Positions 11,374 through 23,544 of a stretch of 64,000 bases of DNA are shown one piece after another (the first letter of the stretch is position 1; each line of letters starts with the position of its first letter). The notes under the pieces are model-generated. The model saw nothing but the letters and a program-made list of their open reading frames with translations, did not search any database and was not told the origin of the DNA. The position numbers and the translations under genes were made by a program. Source of the DNA: Microvelia longipes (lineage: Eukaryota; Arthropoda; Insecta; Hemiptera; Veliidae); assembly GCA_018340805.1 (NCBI GenBank), contig JACMZG010001908.1:35098445-35162444 (forward strand), written 5' to 3'.

Positions 11374-11981
11374 ATTGTATATAGGAAAAGTATTGTATTT
11401 GCAAACATACAATACATTCATTGTATTCGGAAACCGGGATGAAACCGGAATTATCCGTTTCAGGTGTTTTATGGCCTCCTGAGTAGTTTTCACAAAGTTG
11501 TCTGTCTGTATGTGTGTGTGTGTGTCTGTTATCATCGTAGCTCCTAATGTATTCAGGATAGAGAGTTGAAACTTCGAACAAAAATCAGTCTACCGCTGTA
11601 GTGCTATTAGGAAACTAATTATTTTATGACGTCAATAACCCGCAATAATGAATCATCAAAAATGTCAAAAAATCATAAAGTGCAGAAAAATAATGCGATC
11701 TAATTGAGATTTGTGGTTATGTATATGACTAACACATGTGCCATTTTTCATCTTATTATCAGTTTTAGTTCAATTTGTATCGAATGACTAGTGTACGTTT
11801 TTAAAAAAATTGTAAAAAGTCAAATAAAAATATTCAATTAATAAATATACTAAGTTTCGTTTCAATGCGACAAGTATATCAATCTATCGTAGGACGAGCG
11901 AAGCGAGGCGAAGCAGAGAGGTTGAGTGTAGCGAATCCGATGTGATGAGGAAAAGTTCCGAGGTAACCTGTATCTGATTTT
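11374..11981 (+). repeat. 5S-rep family copy lacking its 5S segment
   Basis: It runs from the family 5' part (TATAGGAAAAGTATTGTATT) through GTTATCATCGTAGCTCCTAA and TGACGTCAATAACCCGCAATA to the 3' end GAAAAGTTCCGAGGTAACCTG. The CGTTTCAATGCGACAAGTATA block leads directly to the 3' end. The 5S-like part has therefore been deleted. Confidence 0.85.
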
Positions 11982-12453
11982 TTATTATATAAACAACACC
12001 TGGTTAAGACCAAGAATTAATGAAAGAGTACCAATTTCATTACATTCAAATTTAACAGAATAATTATTTACGGAGGACCTTAGATCTTTGTATTAAAACA
12101 ATTTGTCGAGGCTCCAGCTTTAGTATAGGGTGCATTTCTAAACATCTTTACATTAGTTAATTTGAGCTTTATTGGCTTAAAATTCATTTTAAGCCATTTT
12201 TAAGATTTGATGAAATGTTTTTACCGAATTCTTAAAGAATTAATTAAAGATGTTTTGTTGGTTAGCGAATTGTATTTGAAAATTTACGCTTATCTTATTA
12301 GAAATTTAGCTTGACGAGCAAGCTCAAGAAATTGAACGGTGTAGAAAATAAACGCGACAGGTAAACTTTTATAAAATAATACAGTATAAAATATAATATA
12401 ATCGGTATAAAATAATACAGATCATTAGTTACAATTCAACTCTATTGTTACAG

Positions 12454-12486
12454 ATCATTAGATAGTTATGGCCGCTTCAGAAGGAA
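12454..12486 (+). CDS. Possible start-codon exon of an unidentified gene
   Basis: A polypyrimidine tract and CAG precede 12454. ATG at 12468 opens six codons (M-A-A-S-E-G), and a near-consensus donor GTGAGTAT follows at 12487, leaving phase 1. Immediately upstream, sequence ending in GCGACAG at 12360 is followed by GTAAAC. This gives a plausible 5' non-coding exon and a 93-base intron. The reading is supported only by splice signals and a good start context. No continuing exon is proven; 53044-53156 has the right phase but lies 40 kb away. It could also be chance. Confidence 0.3.
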
Positions 12487-12489
12487 GTG

Positions 12490-14397
12490 AGTATAAAATT
12501 AATTTTGAAGCTATCATAATAAGAAATTATAAATCTATTATTTTTTCTAAAATATGCAGATAGTTTTTCCGTAACTTTAATATCGTATTTAATATTTGTT
12601 TCCCTCATAGTAACTGAAGTTTTTCATTTGACTTGAAGAAATAAAACTTGTCTCAGTAAGATGATAAAATTGATCTACCCTTCAATTTATTCACCCCAAA
12701 CACGTGAATTCACATGATCACATTTAAAACTAACAAAACAAGAGAATATTGATTTAGGTTTTACCTTATTGGCGGCCCTAAGAGAGTACTTACAAATCGA
12801 TCGGCCTTATTAATGTCAAAACCTACAGGTTCACTATTATGACTCAGCAAAAATTTAAAAATCCACAAAATCTAGAAAAATTATCTGATCAGTTAAAGTT
12901 GTCTGTGTGCAAAACTTTTGTACAATGCTAAATTGTATTATCACCAATTGTATCGATTTTATCGTGCAATTTTTAAACAAATTACATTTTTTCGACTGAT
13001 ACACTCGAAAATTCGGAAATATTATGGCAAGATTCCATCTAAATAAACTATTAATTATGAGAATCTGATATAGAACGACAACCCTGGAGAAAGGCGCTGG
13101 ACTGCGAAGTTCCCTGCACTGGTAACGCGAAGCGGCAAATAGGCCGAACTAGGCCTCTTGTTTTGAGAGAGAGAAAGTACTTAACAATACTGTGCTTACT
13201 CATTAAAATTCTTTACTATTAATATTTTTTTTAGATTTAAAGTTGATCAAATTTGATTAATATATTATTTATAGAAAAAAAGGAAAGTTCAAAATTTGCG
13301 TTGGTCTAAAATAAAACACAAAAAGAACTAGGTTAGGGAAGGACTTATATTGGGCATTAGGTCAAGCTCTACCACACGTAGGAAGGGCAAGGCCGCGGCA
13401 CTACTACAGACCTGAGCTTGTTAACATGTACAATAGCTAATATATTAACTCGAGAAAGGAGTTCCCCAAACTACCTGATTGGCTACCTTCCAAAATACAT
13501 TTCACTGTTTTTATTTAATAAATTCATTTCCTAAACAATTAATCACAAGAAATTCAAAATATTCAATATGGCATGTAAGATAATTAATATCTAAAAATAA
13601 AATAAATGTACAAGTCTCTTGTCTAAACAAGCTACAATAATTACTCCAGAATTGGCAGAACAGGTTTGTTAAAAATAAAATAAATTGAATTATTTGACCA
13701 TTCTCTTATTCTATTTTATTTATAACTAACTTGGATTTATTTTGTAGAGTATTTATTCTCGTGTATCAATTTTTTTTGAGGGGGGGGGGGTTGTTAGTTA
13801 AAATATTTTGACCCAAATTTATCTCTAATTCTCACAGTGTAAATACTAATACACATTACTAGTAGATCTAAATGTATCCTATATTATGGAGTTATGGAAT
13901 GAATGTCGTCCATTAGTATAAAATATATTAATTAAAAATTAATAGCAATTTTCGTAAGTATTCATCAGTGGCAAAAATACATCGATCGCTCTTTTTGGTG
14001 TAATTACTTATTTTTTACTTGATTTTTTTTTCTCTTTATTAAAATTTATGCTTAGTGGTTTAACATTTATTCAATACTTATCAATCATATGTTTATTATT
14101 TAATGACTGTACAAATTTAAAGTTAAACTAAAACAGATTCGTTTCACCCCTCCCCTGTCTACTCCTCACTGTAAAGCTTTCAAATTTTTAAAACTGAAAA
14201 ATTTGTTATATGTTGAACTTTGATTAACTATAACGACCATAAACTATTACAATAAACTGCGTAAGCTTCCCTGAAGATGCCTTCCTCTGTGTGAACAAAA
14301 CCTCGGATTCTAAATTTACATTAACGCGATCACCGGCAAAGACCTAAATCTTCATAAACTATTATATTGCCATTAAGGACAAATTTTACTACTACTA
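12490..14397. other. No clear gene; one GC-rich dispersed motif
   Basis: AT-rich sequence with a GC-rich patch at 13094-13166 that matches patches at 20.3, 54.2 and 63.8 kb (GCGAAGCGGC and AGGCCTCTTG blocks). Another moderately GC-rich patch at about 13330-13480 is unassigned. A hammerhead-like CTGAAGA motif lies at 14270. Confidence 0.5.
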
Positions 14398-15120
14398 CTA
14401 CTTATTACATCGGATTTTATGATCTATTTTACATTTTACTATACTACAACTTTTCACATCGGATTTGCTGCGCGCGTCCTCCCTACTTCGGACTTTTGCT
14501 TGTCCTCAAAATATACAATGCGTTAAATTCATAACGCAACTGTCTTCGGACTCGTTTCGCTGGTCCTCAGGTAGTAAATACATCCATTTCATTTCCAGCG
14601 GTCAGTCCCATTCTGAGACGGACATAGCTCAATGCATCTTAACCTTAATGATCCACCAAAAATCATAGATATACTTGTGGTACTAAAACGAAACTTAGTA
14701 CTTATTTAATACGTAAAGGGTTACACTTGTACAAATTCCAACTCAATTGAATTATTTTCCATTTTTTTTAACGTACATGAAGTCATTTCATAAAAATTGA
14801 ACTAATGCTGATAGTGACATAAAACTTGGCACATATGTTAGTCTTATACAAAGCTATATGCGTGCAAAATCTCAAAGTGATCGAAAAACGTTTTGCAAAA
14901 AGTCATTATTGCGGGTTATTGATGTCATAAAAAATATTTTTTGGATGCACAACTACAGCTATAGATTGACTTTTACAGCTATAGATGAAGCTACGATGAT
15001 AACAGACACACACACACACTCACACAGATAATTTTATGAAAAACACTTAGAAGGCCTGAAAAACACCTGATAATTCAGGTGTTTTCGGATATTTCAGGTC
15101 ACATTCCGGTTTCCTATATA
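14398..15120 (-). repeat. 5S-rep family, near-complete copy
   Basis: Blocks follow the family order in complement: CACATCGGATT, GGACTCGTTTCGCTGGTCCTC, the 5S-like segment near 14598-14645, ATGCTGATAGTGACATAAAAC, CTACGATGATAACAGACACA and CATTCCGGTTTCC. The plus-strand frame at 14465-14668 lies entirely in the repeat. Confidence 0.85.
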
Positions 15121-18100
15121 TCCTTGGAAACAACAACAGCAATTAGAAAATGCATTTTCTTAGACATTCAATCAAGAACCCAAGGTTAGATATTATTAAT
15201 CTCTCATTTCTTAAAACAGAGGCCTTCTGTTAGGCTCCTTCGAAACCATATGATTATTGTACATTTTGTTGTTATAACAAAATGATCCAATTACTTAGAC
15301 CCCTACTGCTTTTATGCGATCTATGATCCCATAATCGTAATTTTCAATTCGAAATTAAAAAAAAATGTCTATAGAAGAGAAACCAAAATATGATCCTCTC
15401 CCTGGCTTTAGATAACTCACAGATCGAAAAGCTAGAAAAGTTTGTTTTATTGTTATTATAAATAATAAAATGTAATTAGGTTTTAACTTTCTTTTACAAC
15501 TAATTTGATTTTCTCTATCTAAAACGATCTTAAGTTAAAATATTCTCAACCTAAACTAAGGTCAGTGTTACCTAGCCTTGTTTTCAATTCTTTTTTATAT
15601 GTGTTTATATTATCAGTTAACAAGACAATATATTTAATTCAGCACATGTACATTAAATAAGATACGCACAGCACCAATTTATATATTATTATAAATGTAT
15701 AAAAAATTAAAAATATTTTATTTGATAACATTAATTATACAAGCAACATAGGTAAAGAGGCATTTAAAAATTGCATTATTACATGGAGAAACATATTGAA
15801 AGATGCAATTTTTTAATTGAAACGCAGAATATTGAGTGACATATATGATGTGTGCAAGAAATAAGACTTAAGCTAAAATAATATTATATTTGTTTTACTT
15901 TCTTTCATTGTGAGCCTAGGTAAGTTTGCAAGTTAATGCGCTACTTAACTTTGTTGCTTAGTGAATATTAAACATGTTAAAAAGATAGTCGGGATAGCTG
16001 GGTAAATTAAATTAGGTATCTTTTAAAGTAGAGGATAGTTTTTATCTGAATTTATTTTGTTTTGTAACCTAAATACCACAATAATGTGAATGTTTCAGTT
16101 AATTAACACTACACGTCTTAATTTAGAATAATAATGACTACCTTTAAGAAGAAGACAAAGTAAATTTATATAAGCTGTTTTAAATTATACATTGTATTTA
16201 AAAAGTGTATACCAAGTAGAAAAGATCAAAATAAATGTCCTCTACTAATGCCTGTACAGTGTTTTTTTAATTAATATAATCTGCCAAGAGTAAAAATGCC
16301 TTATTTTAGGTTAAAGAAATAAAATCATTCATTTACTACCCTACTCTCATTTTATAGTACTTATAGTCAAATAGTCTGTTAGAATTAGGGAAAATAGCAA
16401 CCTTGCATTTGTTAAAAATTAAAAATGTAATGAATGATTTGAGTTCTGAAGCCAAAAAAATCATTTTTACTGTTAATTCTGGCAAATTCTTTTTTAACGT
16501 TAATACTTAAGCTTCAATTTTGCGGCCCTAGAAATATAATTACCAATATATTCTACCAAGATTCTAGGGATAAATACTTTTATTTTTTGATAATTAAATT
16601 AATGACTTATATTCTATAATATTTTTCTTCACTAATCTACAAATTAGCTAATTTGTAGATTAGTGAAGAAAAATACTACAGAATAAAAGTAATTAATTTA
16701 ATTATTTAAAAATGTTTGAGTTCTATAAACTAAAAAGTGAGACCAAGGAGAAATTAGTTTTATTATTATTCTATTATAAGAACAGAATTAAATTTTGTAT
16801 CTTTTGTATTTTTTAGAAAAGAATTATTTTAATTAATTATCTTATAGGATTAAGTTTAACCCAAATTAAATTAGGAATTAACATTGCTGCTCCACTATAT
16901 TATATGCAAGAACTATAAACATCCTTTACAAAGATATATTTATTTACATATTCATAATTTGATAACGGTGCCGAAATAGAATTCGAAATGTAGAATAGAA
17001 AAAATAAATAAACAAAACAACTTTCAAATATATATGAGGGTGACTTCTTCACCTTTAAATTATATTCTATCAAATATTTCAACGAAGAATTCATTACAAG
17101 AAACATATGAGAGATGATTAATCATCAGCTGATAAAATAAAAAATTAATTAATTCTGGTGTTATAGATTAGTTATAGATTCCGTTAAATCTGGTCCAAGG
17201 ATCTTTTCTAGTTTTGCTGTAGGCTAAATTTTTTTTTGTTCTAAAAACCTAAACTCCCTATTGAGAATTTTTAAAAGTAATAGGGTCTGAATGATGGCTA
17301 TTTAATAAAATAGTGGAAATAATCATAGCTTATAATATAACAAATTATGTTTTTACAGCTGTTTTTCAATAAGAATATAACTTAAAAGTGCTATTATAAC
17401 ACGCTTATTTTTGGGTAGATTTTAAAATTTCAGAACCGTTATTTAATATTGGGGCAAGGTCGAATGGAAATATCTTCTTCTAAAGAAAGGGAATCCTTCT
17501 TTTCAAAATTTTTACAGTTAAGGGTCTCTTAAGAGTAAGTTAAGAATTAATGGGAGTCAATTTTTTTATACGAGACAAGGGGAATCCAGTGTCACAGAAG
17601 ATTTTATAAGGCGTGCCAACAGAATTCCAGTTTTTCATTTGATAATGCAAACCTGTTTTTTGTGGTTAATGCTTATAATCCATTTATACTTGTATTAAAT
17701 TGGCTTTACTTATCAAAAAATAAATACACAATCGCTAATAAATTAGCTGTCATGCCAAAGCAATGATAAATTTATTTCTTTTGGCAAATAATTTGTCTTT
17801 ATATTGTTAAGTATATAAAATACGGTTTTGTATATAATAGATAAGTGTTTAGAATCTATTGGCATAAAAACATAAAAATTCGGGTATTTCAGAACCCGTA
17901 GCCGAACCTTGGTGTTGGGGTATAACTTCGGATTCGCTTCGTTGGTCCTCAGAATATGAAAAAATTAAAACCATGATGAATTTTTCAGCCCATTACAAAC
18001 CATGCTCGATGGTGATGGTGTTTAACTAAAGTGGTCGGAAAAAGTTGTCTCTCTTGAGATAACTTTTATACAGAACATAACTGTTTACCTACGTACCGTA

Positions 18101-19253
18101 CCAACTTTCAATTCAATTCGATAGTTTTCGAATCGAAAAATATTCAAACAGTTTGAAAAATTTGGGGCAAAAAGCCATAAGTTTTTTTCGGGAAGAAGGG
18201 TTAAAATAGGAATTTCACAAAAATTGGGAATTAATATAAATTGGGGGTCTTGGGGGATTATGGGTTATAGGAACTCACCCCTTAATAGGTAGGGCACTGG
18301 TAAGATGTTAGAAATTTTATAAGGAGAATCAATTTGATGTAAAGAAAAGAAACAGTGCTAGTTAGAAACAAGTTATAGTTATATTATAATATTTTTATAC
18401 GGCCTTTTTAGTGTTTTACTACATTATAAATTAAATCACAACTATAGCGTTCCAAACATTTAGACGTAATTCATTTGAAAATATATTTTTATAAAATACA
18501 CTTTCATTAGAACGTATCTCCTACACGTTATGTCTTTTCATCACATTTAAAATAAGATGACCAATTGTTTAAAACAATCAAATATACAAAACAATCTAAA
18601 AATACGAATAAAATTATGAAATTTACTTATTATATAAATATTTTACCTAGTTTTCAAGAAAAATTATATCACATCATAATTTTTAATAATTATTCACTGT
18701 TAATCTATCATAAAATTATCATAATTAAGAATTAATTAAGAAGGAAAATAAGCGTGACAATAAATGAGTTTGAAGATGCCATAAAGGTCACCTTTGAGAA
18801 GGAATCTGTGTTTTTATGGCATGAGTGAATACGAGATATATTTCGTGTTTGGCAGTTATGAATGCAGTTCGTTGTACTTTTATCTTACGATTGTTGTTGC
18901 ATTAGAATTAAAACTTTACGAAAACCACCTTTATATTTATTCCTCATTCCTTGATATAAAAAATCATTATCAATTCTTATGACGTCATTTTTTCAGTTAA
19001 TTAATCAATTAAGGTGCTTTGTGAGACAATGTAGCCATTGCACGGGATTTGATAGTATATTATGCTACTAGGCAGAAAAATGTAGTTTTGCAAACGAATT
19101 TTATAAGTTAGCATTACCCGAAGGCAAGGGTAGGATATAGAAATTTCCAGCCGAGGCTGGTAATTAACCCATTCGACTGACGAGGCAGTCAAATAGGATA
19201 ATTCAGAATATTGTGTTGTATTACATTTTAATTTTAAATTAATTTAAAAAAAA
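15121..19253. other. Long AT-rich stretch without a visible gene
   Basis: No coding region can be supported. It contains a perfect hairpin at 16596-16700 and a small degraded piece with TTCGGATTCGCTTCGTTGGT near 17926-17950, which resembles the 5S-rep 3' region. Short frames at 16900-17106 and 18794-18982 lack support. Confidence 0.6.
16596..16700. repeat. Long hairpin-forming inverted repeat without a loop
   Basis: Two arms of about 52 bases meet at 16647/16648. The inner 30 bases match exactly (TTTTTCTTCACTAATCTACA and onward) and the outer part has a few mismatches. There is essentially no spacer. It may be a relic of a foldback element. Confidence 0.85.
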
Positions 19254-19516
19254 ATACAAGTATATCCATGATTTTTTGTTAGATCAAAAATGTTAAGCAG
19301 CTTTGAGCATGGTCAGTGCTGTATGGGTGACCGCGGAGAAAAAAACGAATGTATAGACAGTCTGAGGGCGAGGGAAAGTTCGAAGAGGTGTTGCAGTATA
19401 AATTTAACGACTTGTATATTCTAAGGACGAGCGAAGCGAGTCTGAAGTAGGGAGGATGAGCTAAGCGAATCCGACGAGATGAGGAAAAGTTCCGAGGTAC
19501 CCCGAACCCGCTTTTT
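19254..19516 (+). repeat. 5S-rep family, 3' part including the 5S-like segment
   Basis: The copy starts at AAGTATATCCATGATTTTTT and contains the 5S-like stretch GTTAAGCAGCTTTGAGCATG and GGTGACCGC (about 19288-19340). It then has the two GCGAAGCGAG-type blocks and the family 3' end. Confidence 0.85.
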
Positions 19517-21184
19517 TATAGTTATTATCGCCTAGTTTTCATAACTAGTCACAACTGATTTTTGCTTTCTTTTAAAAGTAATTTTGGTTGTTTTTGTTAT
19601 CTTAAGTTTAGCTATGTACTTTATTTATTTATTTATTTATTAATACAATAACGGGCAAAATTTATATTATTCATGAGCGCCTTGTTTTAAAATTATCTGT
19701 AGAGTGGTCATTTCAAAAATTTTATAATAAATAAATAAATATGTCAGTTCGAATGTCAATGTCAAGTCAGTGTAGAATGTTATGATTATTCAAAGATTAA
19801 GGTGGTATTACTTAGGTCTCGCTACGCTGAACCTCATAATTATGTGACCCACTTTCTAGGACAATATAACTTAATATTGACAGTAGGCAACCATTAAACT
19901 GTGTATGATTTGATACTAGCGAGTTTTGCAAAACATGAATAGTTGACACAATATAATTGTGCGAGAGACACCTAGGAAACGTAACAAGCAAAATGCAATG
20001 CTACACCTAGGAACTGTTCCATCATTCTACACTCCCCATCATTGATGGCTCGACATAATGTCATGTCAGGGCGCCGACAGAGCCTGAACTCACTCTGATT
20101 TTCAATTAAAATTCCAATGAATATAATGTTAAGTATTTACGCCAGCACAATAATATTGTATCAACTATTCATGTTTTGCAGGCCAAGCATAATGGCGGTA
20201 AGAGAGCACCGCTCATCTCTGGTAAATACTTCGCATTACTACCGTGGTAGTATGCCACTTATATATAACTGGTATAGGACAAGAACCATGTGGCCGCGAA
20301 ACGGCAACGGGAAAACGCTGCGTTGCGGTCGAGGCGTGAAGTGCCAAAGCCACGAAGCGGCCAAAAGAGGCCGAGGTCTCTTGTTTGAAATTTAAAGTGA
20401 CGAAATTTTTATAGGCCTTGAAGGGTTCACCCAATTATCTAATCATTGGTATTACCTCCTATGGGTCTTGATTTTTGAGCCAATTTTCATTGAAAGTGGA
20501 TCTGCTGTTTGAGCTCTAGCATGAATTTGATTTCTTATGTTTACATAAAGAATGTGTGCATCCATACACTCATACATAGAGACACAAAATTTATTTGCCT
20601 TTTTTGGGATCTGCAGGTGCTGAAACGTCGACATTTAATGGAAAACGTGGGGGCTATATTTTTTGCTAGTGCAATGCATCCCTTGCTTTAGGAGGTAGAC
20701 AAGCTAAATATTCAATCTTGTTAAAATACATTAATATATACAAATTATTATTATCAAACATGATAACGATAAGGGGATTTCCCGCCAGCTCAATATTTTA
20801 CTCCACAAAAATATTGTGTAAATAAGTTGTTCATACAAACAAACGAGATGTTACAGTAATATATTCAAGCAAAAATACATGGAACACTCCATGGTGTCTC
20901 TTATAAGTTCTATGTCTTTTAAAATTTATTAAATGTGGTTTTAACCACATTAAGTCTTTAGACTTCTCGAGATATTCGTACCTTAGGATATCCTCGGTTT
21001 ACAAACGAAGTACAGACGTTTGCAAGTGGTCCGGTGTTAAAATTAGATCAGGGGGGGGGCTGGCATTTCGACCCAAGGCTTTAAAAGTTTGTATTGACAG
21101 ACAGAGAGTTATATCAAAGAAGTCTAGCAATCTAGTGAGTCTAATAATCATAAAAGTCTCAATCTTAATTCTCAATCAGCAATT
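19517..21184. other. No clear gene; GC-rich motif inside
   Basis: No supported gene. A GGTCTCGCTACGCTGAACC block near 19817 recurs near 31652 and, more weakly, near 32555, so it belongs to another dispersed repeat. A GC-rich patch lies at 20285-20393. Confidence 0.5.
20285..20393 (+). repeat. GC-rich dispersed motif
   Basis: The block CACGAAGCGGCCAAAAGAGG followed by GGTCTCTTGTTT closely matches patches at 13094-13166, 54173-54217 and, reversed, 63795-63840. It contains short self-complementary GGCC pairs. It is far richer in GC than the surroundings. Confidence 0.6.
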
Positions 21185-21330
21185 GTTATTAAATAAAGAT
21201 CAATACTTGCTAGAGGATATGAATATCCCTGGACCAGTTTCGGCATAACGCCATCATCAGCAGGCGGGGCAACAGTCGAGCTCTCAACTAATAAAGATAT
21301 CAGTGAATATCTTCTAGTCTCAATGAGCAC
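21185..21330 (-). mobile_element. Possible Penelope-type terminal repeat fragment
   Basis: Read on the minus strand, 21260-21237 gives CTGATGATGGC, a short loop, then GCCGAAAC. This is the arrangement seen in hammerhead-like motifs of Penelope-like terminal repeats. A 17-base stretch next to it (GGATATGAATATCCCTG) reappears in complement inside the hairpin at 34231-34311. No reverse transcriptase is present. Confidence 0.4.
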
Positions 21331-21375
21331 GACGAACCCTTTGAAGATTGAGACTAGCTTGTGGTAAATACAACC

Positions 21376-21381
<6 letters not shown>

Positions 21382-21414
<33 letters not shown>
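21382..21414. repeat. (AT)n microsatellite
   Basis: An alternating AT tract of about 33 bases. Confidence 0.95.
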
Positions 21415-21415
<1 letters not shown>

Positions 21416-21835
21416 TTTATTATATTATATTATGAAGCATAGAAGCAATAGCTTTTATATATACAATACTCAAAAAAGTAACTTCAGGTTTTATCTTTCA
21501 TCAAGACAAACGACAAGATGTACAAATATTTTTTTTTTAAAAAATACCACCTAATATCTGAAAAAATCGACAAGTCTATGAATAAATAATATAACGATTC
21601 TCACATAATACGTAAAACACATAAATTTACGGTCCAATTATTATTTAATTCCTTATATGTTTATGATTTTAATTATTCATTGTTTTTTTTTATTTATTCG
21701 GAGCAATCTTTTTGATAGCTAATAGCATCAACGCATAGAGCAGTTCCAGATGGATAACCACATGATCGCAGGTTGACATGTTAGTTAGTGGTAGGAGGAT
21801 CTAAGAAGTGGTGGAAAGAGGCTTTTGTTAGATGA

Positions 21836-21871
21836 TATAAAGAATCTTGCCGATTATAATTACTCATCAGT
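21836..21871 (+). promoter_or_regulatory. Core promoter of the histidine-rich gene: TATA box and initiator
   Basis: TATAAAG at 21836-21842 lies 33 bases before the A of TCAGT at 21867-21871. TCAGT is the arthropod initiator consensus, and this is the spacing expected for a focused promoter. The start codon at 21895 follows after a leader of about 26 bases. The fit supports the exon 1 assignment made from splice phase. Confidence 0.75.
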
Positions 21872-21894
21872 AAGTTTGTGTTAGTGATCTCAAT

Positions 21895-23389
21895 ATGGAT
21901 ATAGTTCGGATACCAATATTATTTGCATCACTGGTATGTTAAACAAACATTATTTTATTAATTATCGCCAGGAAAAAAATACTTTATTATTTATAGGCAG
22001 GAAAATAGCATTTACTAAATGCTAATAAACAGTTAAGTAAAGTATGATTTGTCTAGAGAAAAAAAAGTTACAGAGGTTTACGGTTAAAACTCTCTAAGAA
22101 AGTACAACTTATAATATACTTAGTAACATAGAGATATTATTACTAGAGGGGCTCTATAGGTTAAATTTTGAAACATCCTTTATTTATAAATATAATCAAA
22201 TAATCAGAACAGAATTTCTGTTCTGATTATTTGATTATATTTATAAATAAAGGATGTTTCAAAATTTAACCTATAGAGCCCCTCTAGTAATAATATCTCT
22301 ATGTTACTAAGTATATTATAAGTTGTACTTTCCTAGAGAGTTTTAACACATTATACATACATTATACATTAACTTAAACATAGAACATTAAAAATATAAA
22401 TAAAATCACTAACAATGTGCTGGGAGCCAAAATCAATTGATTTATTAAAACCTTAACTCACTATTAAAGGAGGTTTCAATGAGGTTACACAGAGCCCCAA
22501 AAAGATGTTTCAGGCCTCTTAATGTATTGAGATAGGCTATGCCTCCTCTAGTATATATCTCTATGCTAGCTAAGTCTATTAATATGTAATAAGTGTATGT
22601 TATAAAAATTACTTACATACAGTTTTCATGAAGATCAAGTTGTGAGAGCAAATGTGATGTTGTTTATTCATTAATTTAGAACTGGATCAAATTAAGTAGC
22701 GAAACCAAACAGCATGTCACAAGTAGTTCTGAAACGTAATTAAAATATAAAAAAGTTAATAAGTTTTCCAGTATTCTGTAATTCTCTGCGTTGTTCAATA
22801 ATTTCTGTGTAGAATCCATACTGAAAAACTTAAAACATAAACTTTAATTCCACAAAAAATTAAACAAATGACATGTATTTTTTCCGGTTTTTACACTACC
22901 TTCAGACATTTACATATTAAATATTAGTTAGGTTTTTTGGTTAATGTCAGAAGATGGTGTAAAACCAAAATATATTATAATTTATTTTTTAAATTATCTG
23001 TTGTACTAAATTCTATACTCTATACTTTTTCATCAATATAAAAAATCTCTCTATAAAATCTTATGAAAACAACTCTCATCCGAATTGAGACTTAGATACA
23101 CGTTTTATTAAGAGAAGGTTCTTAAGAACGATGGATGGGGGAGGGGGTGTAGAAAGCGTATTAAAATTCGGAAAATGTTCTGAACCAGTCATACTTGAAT
23201 TAATATTTCAAGTGAACCAACTAAGCTTAAACTTTTGCTAATTAGAAACAATTAAAATTGTGATTGTTAGAGAAATAATAATTGGGAACATAAAATTAAA
23301 CTCTTCACAAATTCGGTCGCACAAGAAAGCCCATTTTTTGGCAATTTTAATTCATTTTAAATAATAGTATTATAATAATTAAAAATACT

Positions 23390-23432
<43 letters not shown>

Positions 23433-23470
23433 ATATATAATATATATATATAATATATATATATATATAT

Positions 23471-23544
<74 letters not shown>

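Noticed and set aside
19288..19340. A genuine 5S rRNA gene
   Set aside because: Only the internal promoter part resembles 5S rRNA; the 5' and 3' stems are absent and the same sequence recurs in a dispersed family.
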